Below, one piece after another: positions 7,572-15,414 of a stretch of DNA of 64,000 bases (positions within the stretch are counted from its first letter, which is position 1; each line of letters starts with the position of its first letter). The notes under the pieces are model-generated. The model ran no database searches and was not told where the DNA came from. It saw only the letters and a list, made by a program, of their open reading frames with translations. Where the stretch lies: contig CACZGH010000030.1 in the NCBI GenBank assembly GCA_902780635.1, forward strand, positions 1 to 64,000, given 5' to 3'. The stretch is from an uncultured Prevotellaceae bacterium (GTDB lineage: Bacteria; Bacteroidota; Bacteroidia; Bacteroidales; Bacteroidaceae). The translations under genes and the position numbers were made by a program.

Positions 7572-8615
7572 ATGGAACAAGGATATATCATTCTACCAAG
7601 AAACTTTTTCAGTGCCGACTTCTGGCAACAAGCACGGGTGTTCAGTGAGGCAGAGGCATGGATAGACATCGTTGCGTCGGTGCGCTACGCTGATGGCTCC
7701 GCCACCATAAAAGTCAATGGAAAGTCTGTCAACATCGTAGGCAGAGAATGGCCTGCCTCGTTGCGCTTCCTTGCCAACCGATGGCAGTGGACCATCAGAC
7801 ATGTGCGCACATTTCTTGACAAACTCATCGCTTCCAACTTGGTCAGCGTGAGGAAATGCGGTGCACAAAACATCATCCGTGTCATCAGCGATGGAAACAT
7901 AAACGCTGAGACTACAAATGACACAGATTCTGGCACAACAAGTGACACAGGCTTTGGCACAACAACTGGCACAGGCTTTGGCACAACAACTGGCACAGGC
8001 TCTGACACAAGTATCTCTCACAAAGAAAAATACAACAATAAGCAGAATGTCAGCCGTTTATCTCCTTATGACAATTATTTGGATCCGATATCTTCTGCTT
8101 CCCACCGGCACATAGATGACACACTCAATGGCACACCCACTGACACACCATCTGGCACAAAGAAGAATAAAGATATCAATAATATCATCAACGACAACAA
8201 CGCGCGCGAGCATGAAAGCATTCAACAAGAAATCAACGAGATGACTGCCAATCATTCATGGCAAGAGTCCATCTGCATACGCCATCACATCACCCCATCG
8301 CAGCTCACCGACTATCTGGAACTGTTCGCTGCTGACTGCATGTGCTGTGGCCGGCAGCGACACCAGAGTCAGACCGATGCCTTTAGTCATTTCCACCATT
8401 GGCTGCGCATACAGTTGAAAAACAATTCGTCAACCCAATCAACCCATTCATCCAACTATTCATCAAACATCCATCATTATGCATCCCATTCGAGTCAACC
8501 AAATTCTGCGGACCTCATCCGCGATGCCCAACAATGGGCTATCAGTCAGTCACAGCGCCTTATCAGAAAGACAGAGAGCCGACATGGCCATCTTCAAGAA
8601 ACTTTTTCCGTCTGA
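7572..8615 (+). CDS. Phage/plasmid-type replication-initiation-like protein with DUF7833-like domain
   Basis: 347 residues. The N-terminal part (MEQGYIILPRNFFSADFWQQ... to about 110) matches the winged-helix start common in replication proteins of Bacteroidales prophages and plasmids: FSEAEAWIDIV, SLRFLANRWQW, VRTFLDKL. The C-terminal part (about 230-280) has the DUF7833-like pattern W..SICIRHHITPSQL, YLELFAADC and HFHHWLRIQL. The linker is rich in T, G, S and D and contains a 24-base tandem repeat. The last 32 bases overlap the next gene. By analogy it would bind an origin and recruit helicase; which element it serves is unknown, since no integrase or structural genes are nearby. It may be a stranded module. 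Confidence 0.75.
   Translation: MEQGYIILPRNFFSADFWQQARVFSEAEAWIDIVASVRYADGSATIKVNGKSVNIVGREWPASLRFLANRWQWTIRHVRTFLDKLIASNLVSVRKCGAQNIIRVISDGNINAETTNDTDSGTTSDTGFGTTTGTGFGTTTGTGSDTSISHKEKYNNKQNVSRLSPYDNYLDPISSASHRHIDDTLNGTPTDTPSGTKKNKDINNIINDNNAREHESIQQEINEMTANHSWQESICIRHHITPSQLTDYLELFAADCMCCGRQRHQSQTDAFSHFHHWLRIQLKNNSSTQSTHSSNYSSNIHHYASHSSQPNSADLIRDAQQWAISQSQRLIRKTESRHGHLQETFSV
7932..8003 (+). repeat. Three 24-base tandem repeats inside the replication gene
   Basis: Units at 7932-7955, 7956-7979 and 7980-8003 follow GGCACAACAACTGGCACAGG plus CTTT. They encode a Gly/Thr-rich flexible linker between the N- and C-terminal domains; being in-frame, copy changes would only alter linker length. Confidence 0.8.
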
Positions 8616-9186
8616 GGAGCAAGTATTGGCATACTTCGCACCTGCAAAATGGAACGCCGCGCTGCAACATGTCGAGAAGTGCACCTTCTGCCCTTCCGCC
8701 ACGCTCCGGGTGCTCGAACAGTTTTACATGACTGGCACAGCCGAGGCCATCGTCTGCAACAATATCATTGGCATCTATTCTATAGCACGACCCAGCGAAG
8801 CCATCAACCGTGAGGCCATCACACGTACGGCAGAGCTGTTCGTGGGCAAATTTGGCACTGACCTCACCCCATTCGGACTTTTGTATTATTTTGCGAATTA
8901 TCTGATGGAGTATAAAAGCACGTATTCGCAGTTTGACCTGCAAGACTTGCTTCGACAGTGTGGCAAAGTCTATATGCCTTGGTGGCTGAAGCGTCAGAGT
9001 CTCGTCACACCTCCCAAAGACGAACTGGAGTATCGAGAGGAGGGCATCACTGCCCTGTATAGCTACTTGCGTCGTGAGTATGTCGGTCAGGGGCGAGATC
9101 CACGTGAGTCGCCTCTCTACCGATTGGGGAAAATCAATGATGAGCAACTGCAAATCGTCCTCAGCTCGGAAGAGCCAGCGTTCTGA
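8584..9186 (+). CDS. Hypothetical protein paired with the replication gene
   Basis: 200 residues from the ATG at 8584 (MAIFKKLFPSEEQVLAYFAP), which overlaps the end of the upstream gene in another frame. An in-frame ATG at 8479 exists, but the stretch it would add is low-complexity and overlaps the other gene by more than 130 bases. The protein is mainly helical, with two Cys near KCTFCPSA, and has no clear motif. Its tight coupling to a replication initiator suggests a helicase loader or accessory replication factor; this is inference only. Confidence 0.65.
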   Translation: MAIFKKLFPSEEQVLAYFAPAKWNAALQHVEKCTFCPSATLRVLEQFYMTGTAEAIVCNNIIGIYSIARPSEAINREAITRTAELFVGKFGTDLTPFGLLYYFANYLMEYKSTYSQFDLQDLLRQCGKVYMPWWLKRQSLVTPPKDELEYREEGITALYSYLRREYVGQGRDPRESPLYRLGKINDEQLQIVLSSEEPAF

Positions 9187-9199
9187 ACAGCTGTCCTTG

Positions 9200-9250
9200 G
9201 AATCAAAGAGACAGACTCTTGATTCTTGGTCGAATCAAAAGCCTGTCTCC
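9200..9250. repeat. Hairpin and repeat right of the replication module
   Basis: GAATCAAAGAG-acaga-CTCTTGATTC (9200-9225) can fold with one bulged base. GAATCAAAAGCCTGTCTCC (9232-9250) is the degenerate direct copy of 7358-7376. The hairpin lies just after the stop at 9186 and before the convergent STAS gene, so it may also act as a terminator. Confidence 0.45.
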
Positions 9251-9276
9251 ATCATTCTATGGGGTGTGTATCTCGG

Positions 9277-9579
9277 TCAGCGGATGTCAAAGAGTTTGAC
9301 GAAGCCTGTCATTTTAAAGATTTTGAGCACTTCGCCCTCCACATGCGTCAAGACAAGCTTTCCACCCTTGGCTGCGCTTTCTTTTTTCAGTTGCATGAGG
9401 CCACGCAAGCCCAAGCTGCAGATATATTCCAACTTCTCGCAATTGAGTTCGATGTCCTTGCCGGCATTGGCCATCAGGGGTTTGAGGTCCTCCAAAAACT
9501 GTGATCCTTCGGCGGTGTCAATCCACCCATAAAGGATGCCATGGTAATTGCCGTTTTGTTCTTTGATTTCAATATTCAT
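9277..9579 (-). CDS. STAS-domain anti-sigma-factor antagonist-like protein
   Basis: 100 residues making up a single STAS domain (SpoIIAA/RsbV type). It has an N-terminal strand MNIEIKEQNGNYHGILYGWI, the phosphoacceptor loop at YICSLGLRGLMQL (a Ser followed by LG, as in the usual D-S-x-G loop), and the C-terminal helix EGEVLKIFKMTGFVKLFDI. In partner switching, the unphosphorylated form binds a kinase/anti-sigma partner and a PP2C phosphatase restores it. It is the last gene of the operon 13411-9277, 24 bases after the transporter gene. The operon's own phosphatase-kinase fusion is the obvious partner. Confidence 0.85.
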   Translation of the reverse strand: MNIEIKEQNGNYHGILYGWIDTAEGSQFLEDLKPLMANAGKDIELNCEKLEYICSLGLRGLMQLKKESAAKGGKLVLTHVEGEVLKIFKMTGFVKLFDIR

Positions 9580-9603
9580 AATGATCGTTTATGTATTTTG
9601 TTA

Positions 9604-11412
9604 TTATTGTGATACTAAGGGAGTCAAGGGATATATCAAGTTGACAATGAAGATGTTGGCAGCCAGGATGATGAGGTTCATCAACAGTCCGATACGCATG
9701 AAATCGCTGAAGCGGTAGCCTCCAGGTCCGTAAACCAACATATGGGTGGGAGAACCAATCGGCGTGGCGAAGCTTGAGCTGACGCTGACCATCAGAGCGA
9801 TAAGGAAAGGATAAGGCTCGTAGCCCAATTTCTCTGCCGCCTCGTACATGATGGGGAAGAACATGGCGCCCGCTGCCGTATTGGAAATAAACTCAGTGAT
9901 GAATGTACCTACGAAACAGATGGCGGCCATCACAACGATGGGGTTGGTGCCGCAAACATCGAGGATGCCAAAAGCCAGACGCTCTGCGATGCCCGTCTTC
10001 TGGATGGCCACACCGAGCACGACAGAACCTGCGAACACCATCAAGATTTCCCAATTGATGGCCTTCATGGCCTGGTCGACACTACAGCAACGGAAAAGGA
10101 GCATGGCTATGGCCGCCAGGAACGCACATTGTAGCAACGGTATCACGTCTAAAGCAGAGAGCACCACCATGGCAATCATGATGGTCGTGGAGACCATTGT
10201 CTTTTTACCAATGTTGGGCACTTGTGCTGAGTCGAAGAACTGCAGCTGTGACGACAGTTCCTTGGTGCTGATGTTCATGCGCGGCGGACACTCGAAGAGC
10301 AAGGTGTCACCAGCCTGCAGGACAACATCACGGGGCGACTCGTTGATGCGCTTGCCGCTACGGGCCACTGCCACCAGGGTCATGCTATTGTCCTTTTCGA
10401 AAGTGGTAGAGCCGATAGTGGTGTTGATAAGGCTAGAGCCGAATTTGACATAGGCTGTGCGCAGCTGACGGTTCTTGTCCACCTCATCCATAGTAAAAAT
10501 GTGGTGGTCGGCATTCACCAAACCATGACTCTTCTTCAAGTCGAGAATCTCGTCGATCTGGCCGGCGAACACCAGGCGGTCGCCTCCCATCAGCAATTCT
10601 TCCTCGGGAACGGGTGAAACCAGGTTGCGGTCGTCGAAATGCTTCATCTCAATCAGGCTGCCGCCACGCACGTTGGTCAATCCTGCTTCCGCGATGGTCT
10701 CGCCGATATGGTCATTGTCTGAGGGCACCAAGAATTCAACGGTATAGTCGGAGGTCGACTCAAAGGCTGACTCTGGAGCCTCACGGTCGGGCAACAACTT
10801 ACGCATAGCAATGATGGAAAGCACACCGATGAAAAGACAGAACAAGCCCGGGATGGTGGTGGCAAGCACATTCATCGCAGTGCCCGTGCTGTCGGCATAA
10901 AGGCCAGAAATAATAAGGTTGGGAGGGGTTCCTATCAACGTACACACACCACCCATGCCAGACGCGTAGCTCAACGGTATCAGCAACTTAGAGGGTGAGA
11001 TGTTGAGCTTTTTAGACCACATCTTCACGATGCCTACAAACAGTGCCACCACGGTGGTGTTGCTGAGGAATGAACTGAGCGCTGCCACTGGCAACATCAG
11101 ACGTATCACCGCTTTTGAATAACTCTTGGGCTGCCCTAACAGATGTTTGACAATCCACTGCAGCACGCCAGTATGTGTCAATCCCGCCACGACCACAAAG
11201 AGCACACCAATGATGACTACGGAGGTGCTGCTGAAGCCGGAGAAGGCCTCCTTGGCATCGAGCACACCTGTGACGAAGAGGATAGCAATGGCCCCCAGGA
11301 ACACCAGATCGGCGCGCATCTTGGTGAAGAGTAAGACGGTGAACATGGACAGGACGGTGATGATCGTGATCCATGCATAGAGATTGAATCCCATAAAAAT
11401 GATTGATTCCAT
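9604..11412 (-). CDS. DASS/SLC13-family transporter with two RCK_C (TrkA-C) domains
   Basis: 602 residues, integral inner-membrane protein. The N-terminal membrane half has the SNT motif in SFLSNTTVVALF and the loop TLIGTPPNLIISG. A cytoplasmic insert of about 180 residues follows with two TrkA-C-like domains (around FLVPSDNDHIGETIAEAGL and YVKFGSSLINTTIGSTTF). The second membrane half carries ITEFISNTAAGAMFFP and FATPIGSPTHMLVYGPGGY. Such proteins move sulfate, phosphate, dicarboxylates or similar anions with Na+; the RCK domains bind regulatory ligands. The substrate cannot be read from the sequence. It lies between a phosphatase/kinase gene and a STAS gene (gaps of 16 and 24 bases), suggesting activity linked to partner-switch signalling. 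Confidence 0.88.
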   Translation of the reverse strand: MESIIFMGFNLYAWITIITVLSMFTVLLFTKMRADLVFLGAIAILFVTGVLDAKEAFSGFSSTSVVIIGVLFVVVAGLTHTGVLQWIVKHLLGQPKSYSKAVIRLMLPVAALSSFLSNTTVVALFVGIVKMWSKKLNISPSKLLIPLSYASGMGGVCTLIGTPPNLIISGLYADSTGTAMNVLATTIPGLFCLFIGVLSIIAMRKLLPDREAPESAFESTSDYTVEFLVPSDNDHIGETIAEAGLTNVRGGSLIEMKHFDDRNLVSPVPEEELLMGGDRLVFAGQIDEILDLKKSHGLVNADHHIFTMDEVDKNRQLRTAYVKFGSSLINTTIGSTTFEKDNSMTLVAVARSGKRINESPRDVVLQAGDTLLFECPPRMNISTKELSSQLQFFDSAQVPNIGKKTMVSTTIMIAMVVLSALDVIPLLQCAFLAAIAMLLFRCCSVDQAMKAINWEILMVFAGSVVLGVAIQKTGIAERLAFGILDVCGTNPIVVMAAICFVGTFITEFISNTAAGAMFFPIMYEAAEKLGYEPYPFLIALMVSVSSSFATPIGSPTHMLVYGPGGYRFSDFMRIGLLMNLIILAANIFIVNLIYPLTPLVSQ

Positions 11413-11428
11413 AGGCTGAAGATGTTAC

Positions 11429-13411
11429 TTATAAGTTTAATTGTTTTGTCAAAGTCAATACATTGTAGCCATCGGCGGTACGTTCATAATGCATCGTATC
11501 CATGATGTTTCTCACCAAGAAGATGCCCAGACCGCCGATGGGACGGTCTTCCAAGTCGGCTTCGATATCGACATCCTGGTACTGGGTGGGATCGAAAGGG
11601 ATGCCATGGTCCTTGACCATCAGGGTCATCACACCCCCTTCCACCCGGGCCGTCACTTCCACATGGCCACGAGTGCCTTTGGGATAAGCATGGTTGATGA
11701 CATTGACCACCCACTCTTCAATGGCAAGGTTGAGAGACTTGAACAAGTCCTCGTCGACATTGTGCTCGCGGCATACAGACATGAAGAAGCCACGCATGCG
11801 GCTCACCTCTGTGATCTCATTTTTCATAATGATGCGTCGTGGTGCCGTGAGATTGTTCTTCTGCTTCGTCCCATGCCTGAGGAACAGCAGCGTGAGGTCG
11901 TCACCCTGCACGGTGCCGTCAGCAAACACGTTGACATGCTGTTTCAGGAAGTCGATGATCTCAATGCCAGAGGCATTCTTGTTTTTCTCCATATCGTGAA
12001 GCACACGATCCTCGCCAAACAACCGGCGACTGCCATCCCCAGAGATGTACATGGCTTCTGTCAGTCCGTCGGTATAGAGGAGCAAGGCGGTGCCCTCCGG
12101 GAAATCAATCTGCTGCTCTTCGTAATGATAATGATCCTCCACGCCAAGCGGAAGATTGGCCTCCACCTCCAGCAGTCTGCACTTACCCTCCTTGGTCATC
12201 AGCGCGGGCGCATTGTGTGCGGCATTGCAATAGGTGAGATGATGGGTGCGAAGGTCGAGCACCCCCACAAAGGCTGTCACGAAGACAAAGGTGTCGCTGG
12301 AGGTAGCGATGACATGGTTCATCTCACGCACAATGTTGGCCGCATTCTCATAGTTTTCAGCCAAACTACGAAACAAGGTTCTTGTCACCGCCATGTAGAG
12401 GGATGCGGGCACCCCTTTTCCCGCCACATCGCCGATGATGAAAAACACCATGTCATTGTCGATGATAAAATCGTAGAGGTCGCCTCCCACCTCCTTGGCA
12501 GGTGTCATCTGCGCAAAAAGCTCCAGGTCATCACGCTCAGGGAAGGTGGTGGTCAGCATGCCCATCTGGATGTCATGGGCAATCACCAATTCACTATGAA
12601 GACGCTCCTGGCTCGCCGTGGACTTGCGGAGGTCTTCGATATGTTGTTTCAGTGAGCTCTGCATGTACTCAAACGATGTCCTCAATTTTTTGAGCTCGTC
12701 TTGAGACCGTATTTCAGGCAGCGGCGTGTCGAGATTGCCCTCAGCGATGTGTACTGCCGACTCGGCAAACTGATGCAGCGGCTTCGCCATGCGGTAGATG
12801 ACGATGGCACACGCGACAAACAAGACCAACAGACCAATCAAAAATGAGACAAGACCCCATACAATCAACGGCTCATAGGCAGAAAGAATATCCACACGAG
12901 AGCAGACCACACCAGCCACAAGGTCGCAACCCTCCACCGGCTCATAAATCAGCAACGAGATGCCTTTTCCTTTGAGCACCTCTTCCATCCCACCTTGACG
13001 ACTGCCCATGATGGCTTTGATATGCTTCTGCTCGTCAGAGGGAAGGGTTCCAAAGGGAGGGTTGCTGGCGAATACCAGTTGGCCTTCACCGTTCAACAAC
13101 AACGTAAAAGAATGCTGATAGGGCTGGACCACCTGAAGGATGCGCGCATAGTCGTCCAAACTCAGCGAGTCGTGGCGCAGTTGCGCCTCTGCCGTCTGCA
13201 GCCGCATCATCATCACGGCATCGTGCAACTGAGTCTTAGCACTTGCGGCCGTTTCTTGTTTCACCCGCTCTTGCTGAAAAAAAAGATAGGAAATGAGTGC
13301 TGCGACAAATACGATGGTAGTGATCGCTAATATAGCGAAACTAAGCCGAGCAGGAAAGGACTTCCTAAACGCTGAGTCATACTCGTATTCGAAATTGGGA
13401 GCTTCTACCAT
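11429..13411 (-). CDS. Membrane SpoIIE/RsbU-type PP2C phosphatase fused to an RsbW-like ATPase
   Basis: 660 residues. TM1 is at about 24-46 (FAILAITTIVFVAALISYLF), followed by an extracytoplasmic sensor segment to about 180, TM2 around 182-208, and a HAMP-like region (MAKPLHQFAESAVHIAEGNL). The SpoIIE/PP2C phosphatase has the metal-binding motifs GGDLYDFI, GDVAGKGVPASLYM and LYTDGLTEA (about 290-500). A C-terminal GHKL ATPase has the N-box LAIEEWVVNVINHA and the G-box GGLGIFLVRNIMD (about 540-655). One protein therefore carries both the dephosphorylating and phosphorylating activities of a partner-switching module. It is first in an operon with a transporter and the STAS target. A promoter box lies at 13458-13466. 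Confidence 0.88.
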   Translation of the reverse strand: MVEAPNFEYEYDSAFRKSFPARLSFAILAITTIVFVAALISYLFFQQERVKQETAASAKTQLHDAVMMMRLQTAEAQLRHDSLSLDDYARILQVVQPYQHSFTLLLNGEGQLVFASNPPFGTLPSDEQKHIKAIMGSRQGGMEEVLKGKGISLLIYEPVEGCDLVAGVVCSRVDILSAYEPLIVWGLVSFLIGLLVLFVACAIVIYRMAKPLHQFAESAVHIAEGNLDTPLPEIRSQDELKKLRTSFEYMQSSLKQHIEDLRKSTASQERLHSELVIAHDIQMGMLTTTFPERDDLELFAQMTPAKEVGGDLYDFIIDNDMVFFIIGDVAGKGVPASLYMAVTRTLFRSLAENYENAANIVREMNHVIATSSDTFVFVTAFVGVLDLRTHHLTYCNAAHNAPALMTKEGKCRLLEVEANLPLGVEDHYHYEEQQIDFPEGTALLLYTDGLTEAMYISGDGSRRLFGEDRVLHDMEKNKNASGIEIIDFLKQHVNVFADGTVQGDDLTLLFLRHGTKQKNNLTAPRRIIMKNEITEVSRMRGFFMSVCREHNVDEDLFKSLNLAIEEWVVNVINHAYPKGTRGHVEVTARVEGGVMTLMVKDHGIPFDPTQYQDVDIEADLEDRPIGGLGIFLVRNIMDTMHYERTADGYNVLTLTKQLNL

Positions 13412-13457
13412 CTTCTTGCAGTTGATGTTTTTCCAATATTTTTAAGTCTATTTCTCT

Positions 13458-13466
13458 GCAAATATA
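13458..13466 (-). promoter_or_regulatory. Promoter of the phosphatase-transporter-STAS operon
   Basis: Minus strand TATATTTGC, with TTTG (CAAA on plus at 13486-13489) 19 bases upstream. This is a good match to the Bacteroidetes -33/-7 consensus, 46 bases before the start codon. Confidence 0.65.
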
Positions 13467-13548
13467 ATGAAAGCTGAGTAGAAAGCAAAACAAAACATGT
13501 AATTTTTTAATTTCAAAAGTTTTTTTTTCTTTTCTCTCACTTATTTTG

Positions 13549-13557
13549 TATCTTTGC
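13549..13557 (+). promoter_or_regulatory. Promoter of the 13597 gene
   Basis: TATCTTTGC, an exact -7 consensus, 39 bases before the ATG. It is divergent from the phosphatase operon promoter about 80 bases away. Confidence 0.65.
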
Positions 13558-13596
13558 ACGAATATTATCTTTTGAACTCAAAAACAGGATGGAATC

Positions 13597-14286
13597 ATGG
13601 TAAAAATGACAATGAAAGAGTTGACGACGGCAGCATTCGTAGCGATGTTGATGTTGATTCAAACGGTTAGCGCACAAAACCGATACTGCAAATCCTATGA
13701 AGATTTCCTTGAGGGGCGCTGGGAGCAACTGGATACAATCTACATCGACAGTCATAGCAAAGGGCATCAGGCATGGTGGGGCGGCAACGACTACACGCTG
13801 ACCACCGACAACAAAGCCACTAACAAGATTCTCAAAAATGACGCTTTCGCTGTGATGCTGGGTGACACCATCTATCTGAACTGCAGGAACCTAAGGTATG
13901 ACAAGGCCCGTTTTGGCAACGGCTATACCATAGCTAGACGCATAGGTGAGCGCAGCCTTCTCTTCGTCAACAGGTTGATAGGCCGTACACAAGAGAAAGA
14001 CATCATCGTGGTAGGTGCCGCGTTTGGTGCCATTGGCGCTGCCATTTCAGCCAACAAACAGATCAAGAATCAGGTGTGCTATGTGATATCCAGTGGAGCT
14101 GATGAGAAAGGAAGGATTGGCATCCGACCGATTGATGACCACTTAATGAGTCAAATGATAGACAACCGCGGTGACCTGCTTGTTGAATACTACGCAGAGA
14201 AAGACCTCAAAAAGCGACTTTTAGCCACTCATGTGATACCCATCCTTGAGAAAACCAGTCTCTTTGAACAAGCTAACTGCCAATAA
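13597..14286 (+). CDS. Exported hypothetical protein, 229 residues
   Basis: It has a signal peptide (MVKMTMKELTTAAFVAMLML followed by IQTVSAQ, cleavage expected after SAQ). The mature protein starts with an aromatic stretch (YCKSYEDFLEGRWEQLDTIY), has WWGGNDYTL, and contains a hydrophobic glycine-rich segment IVVGAAFGAIGAAISA near residue 145 that may be a membrane or lipid-contact helix. The layout resembles conserved Bacteroidales exported proteins of unknown function (DUF6563-like); I am not certain of the family. The LacI-type regulator begins 27 bases downstream and may be read through from the same promoter. Confidence 0.75.
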   Translation: MVKMTMKELTTAAFVAMLMLIQTVSAQNRYCKSYEDFLEGRWEQLDTIYIDSHSKGHQAWWGGNDYTLTTDNKATNKILKNDAFAVMLGDTIYLNCRNLRYDKARFGNGYTIARRIGERSLLFVNRLIGRTQEKDIIVVGAAFGAIGAAISANKQIKNQVCYVISSGADEKGRIGIRPIDDHLMSQMIDNRGDLLVEYYAEKDLKKRLLATHVIPILEKTSLFEQANCQ

Positions 14287-14313
14287 GAATAAGCCACGTA
14301 TAAATCACCAACG

Positions 14314-15378
14314 ATGACAGACAAAATCAGAATCAAAGACATCGCAGAGCGTGCCGGCGTCTCCGTCGGGACCGTGGACCGTGTGCTGCACAAACGCCCC
14401 AACGTGTCGAGCACAGCCCTTGAGAAGGTGGAAAAAGCCTTGCAAGAGATGAACTATCAGCCCAACATGTACGCCAGCGCACTGGCATACAACCGTTCGT
14501 ACACGTTCTATCTGATCATGCCCAAACATGCCTCTGAAGCCTACTGGGAAGAGATAGAAGAGGGCGCACTGAAAGCATGTGAGGTCAGAAGGGATTTTCA
14601 CATCGACGTGAAGATGCTTTACTACAAGCGGTTTCAGGACAACACCTTCGTGAAGACCGTGCAGCAGTGTCTGGCACAGAATCCCGACGGCGTCATCATC
14701 GTGCCCGCACAACTGGAGCTCACCCGGTCGTTCACCGACCAGCTCCATGAGCGCAACATCCCCTTCGTGATGCTCGACTCTTACATGCCCGACCTGAAAC
14801 CCCTCTCGTTTTATGGACAGGACTCCTTCTGCAGTGGCTATTTCGCTGCCAAAATGCTGATGCTGATCGCCTCTGGCTCAACGGAGATCATGATCATGAA
14901 ACAGATGAAAGACGGCAAGGTGGCCAGCAAACAGCAAGACAACCGCGAGGTGGGCTTCCGCCATTACATGCACGACCATTTCCCATCCATCGTCATCCAC
15001 GAAGTCAACCTGCCTTTGGAGGAACAACGGGAGAAGTATGACGAGATACTCGAGACCTTCTTCACCCAGCACCCCAAAGTGCGGCATTGCATCACGTTCT
15101 GCTCCAAAGCCCATATCGTGGGCGAGTTTCTGCTCCGCACCAATCGCCGTGCCATCCAGATCATGGGATATGACATGGTGCAGAAAAATGCCGACTGTCT
15201 GCGCCAGGGCAGCATCTCCTTCCTCATCGCCCAGCACGCCTATATGCAAGGCTATTACTGCATAGAGGCCCTCTTCCGGGCCATCGTGCTCAAGAAAGAA
15301 GTGAAACCGGTGAATTATATGCCGATTGAAATCCTCAACAAAGAGAATGTGGACTTCTATCAGCGCACCATGATATAA
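14314..15378 (+). CDS. LacI-family transcriptional regulator, likely of hexuronate genes
   Basis: 354 residues. The N-terminal LacI HTH is IRIKDIAERAGVSVGTVDRV (about 4-24) with hinge helix YASALAYNRS. The periplasmic-binding-protein-like sensor domain runs from about 65 to 330 (PDGVIIVPAQLEL, IQIMGYDMVQKNADCLRQG). It is followed 36 bases later by uxaA, so a role in sensing a hexuronate or its catabolic intermediate is likely from context. The GTVDRVLH variant of the recognition helix is common in Bacteroidetes sugar-acid regulators of this type. Confidence 0.88.
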   Translation: MTDKIRIKDIAERAGVSVGTVDRVLHKRPNVSSTALEKVEKALQEMNYQPNMYASALAYNRSYTFYLIMPKHASEAYWEEIEEGALKACEVRRDFHIDVKMLYYKRFQDNTFVKTVQQCLAQNPDGVIIVPAQLELTRSFTDQLHERNIPFVMLDSYMPDLKPLSFYGQDSFCSGYFAAKMLMLIASGSTEIMIMKQMKDGKVASKQQDNREVGFRHYMHDHFPSIVIHEVNLPLEEQREKYDEILETFFTQHPKVRHCITFCSKAHIVGEFLLRTNRRAIQIMGYDMVQKNADCLRQGSISFLIAQHAYMQGYYCIEALFRAIVLKKEVKPVNYMPIEILNKENVDFYQRTMI

Positions 15379-15414
15379 GAAAGAAAACCTAAAACCCTAA
15401 AACCTCATAACAAC

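Noticed and set aside
11441-12655. 404-codon frame opposite the phosphatase-kinase gene
   Set aside because: Histidine/glutamine-rich shadow of the SpoIIE/PP2C coding region with no start signals.
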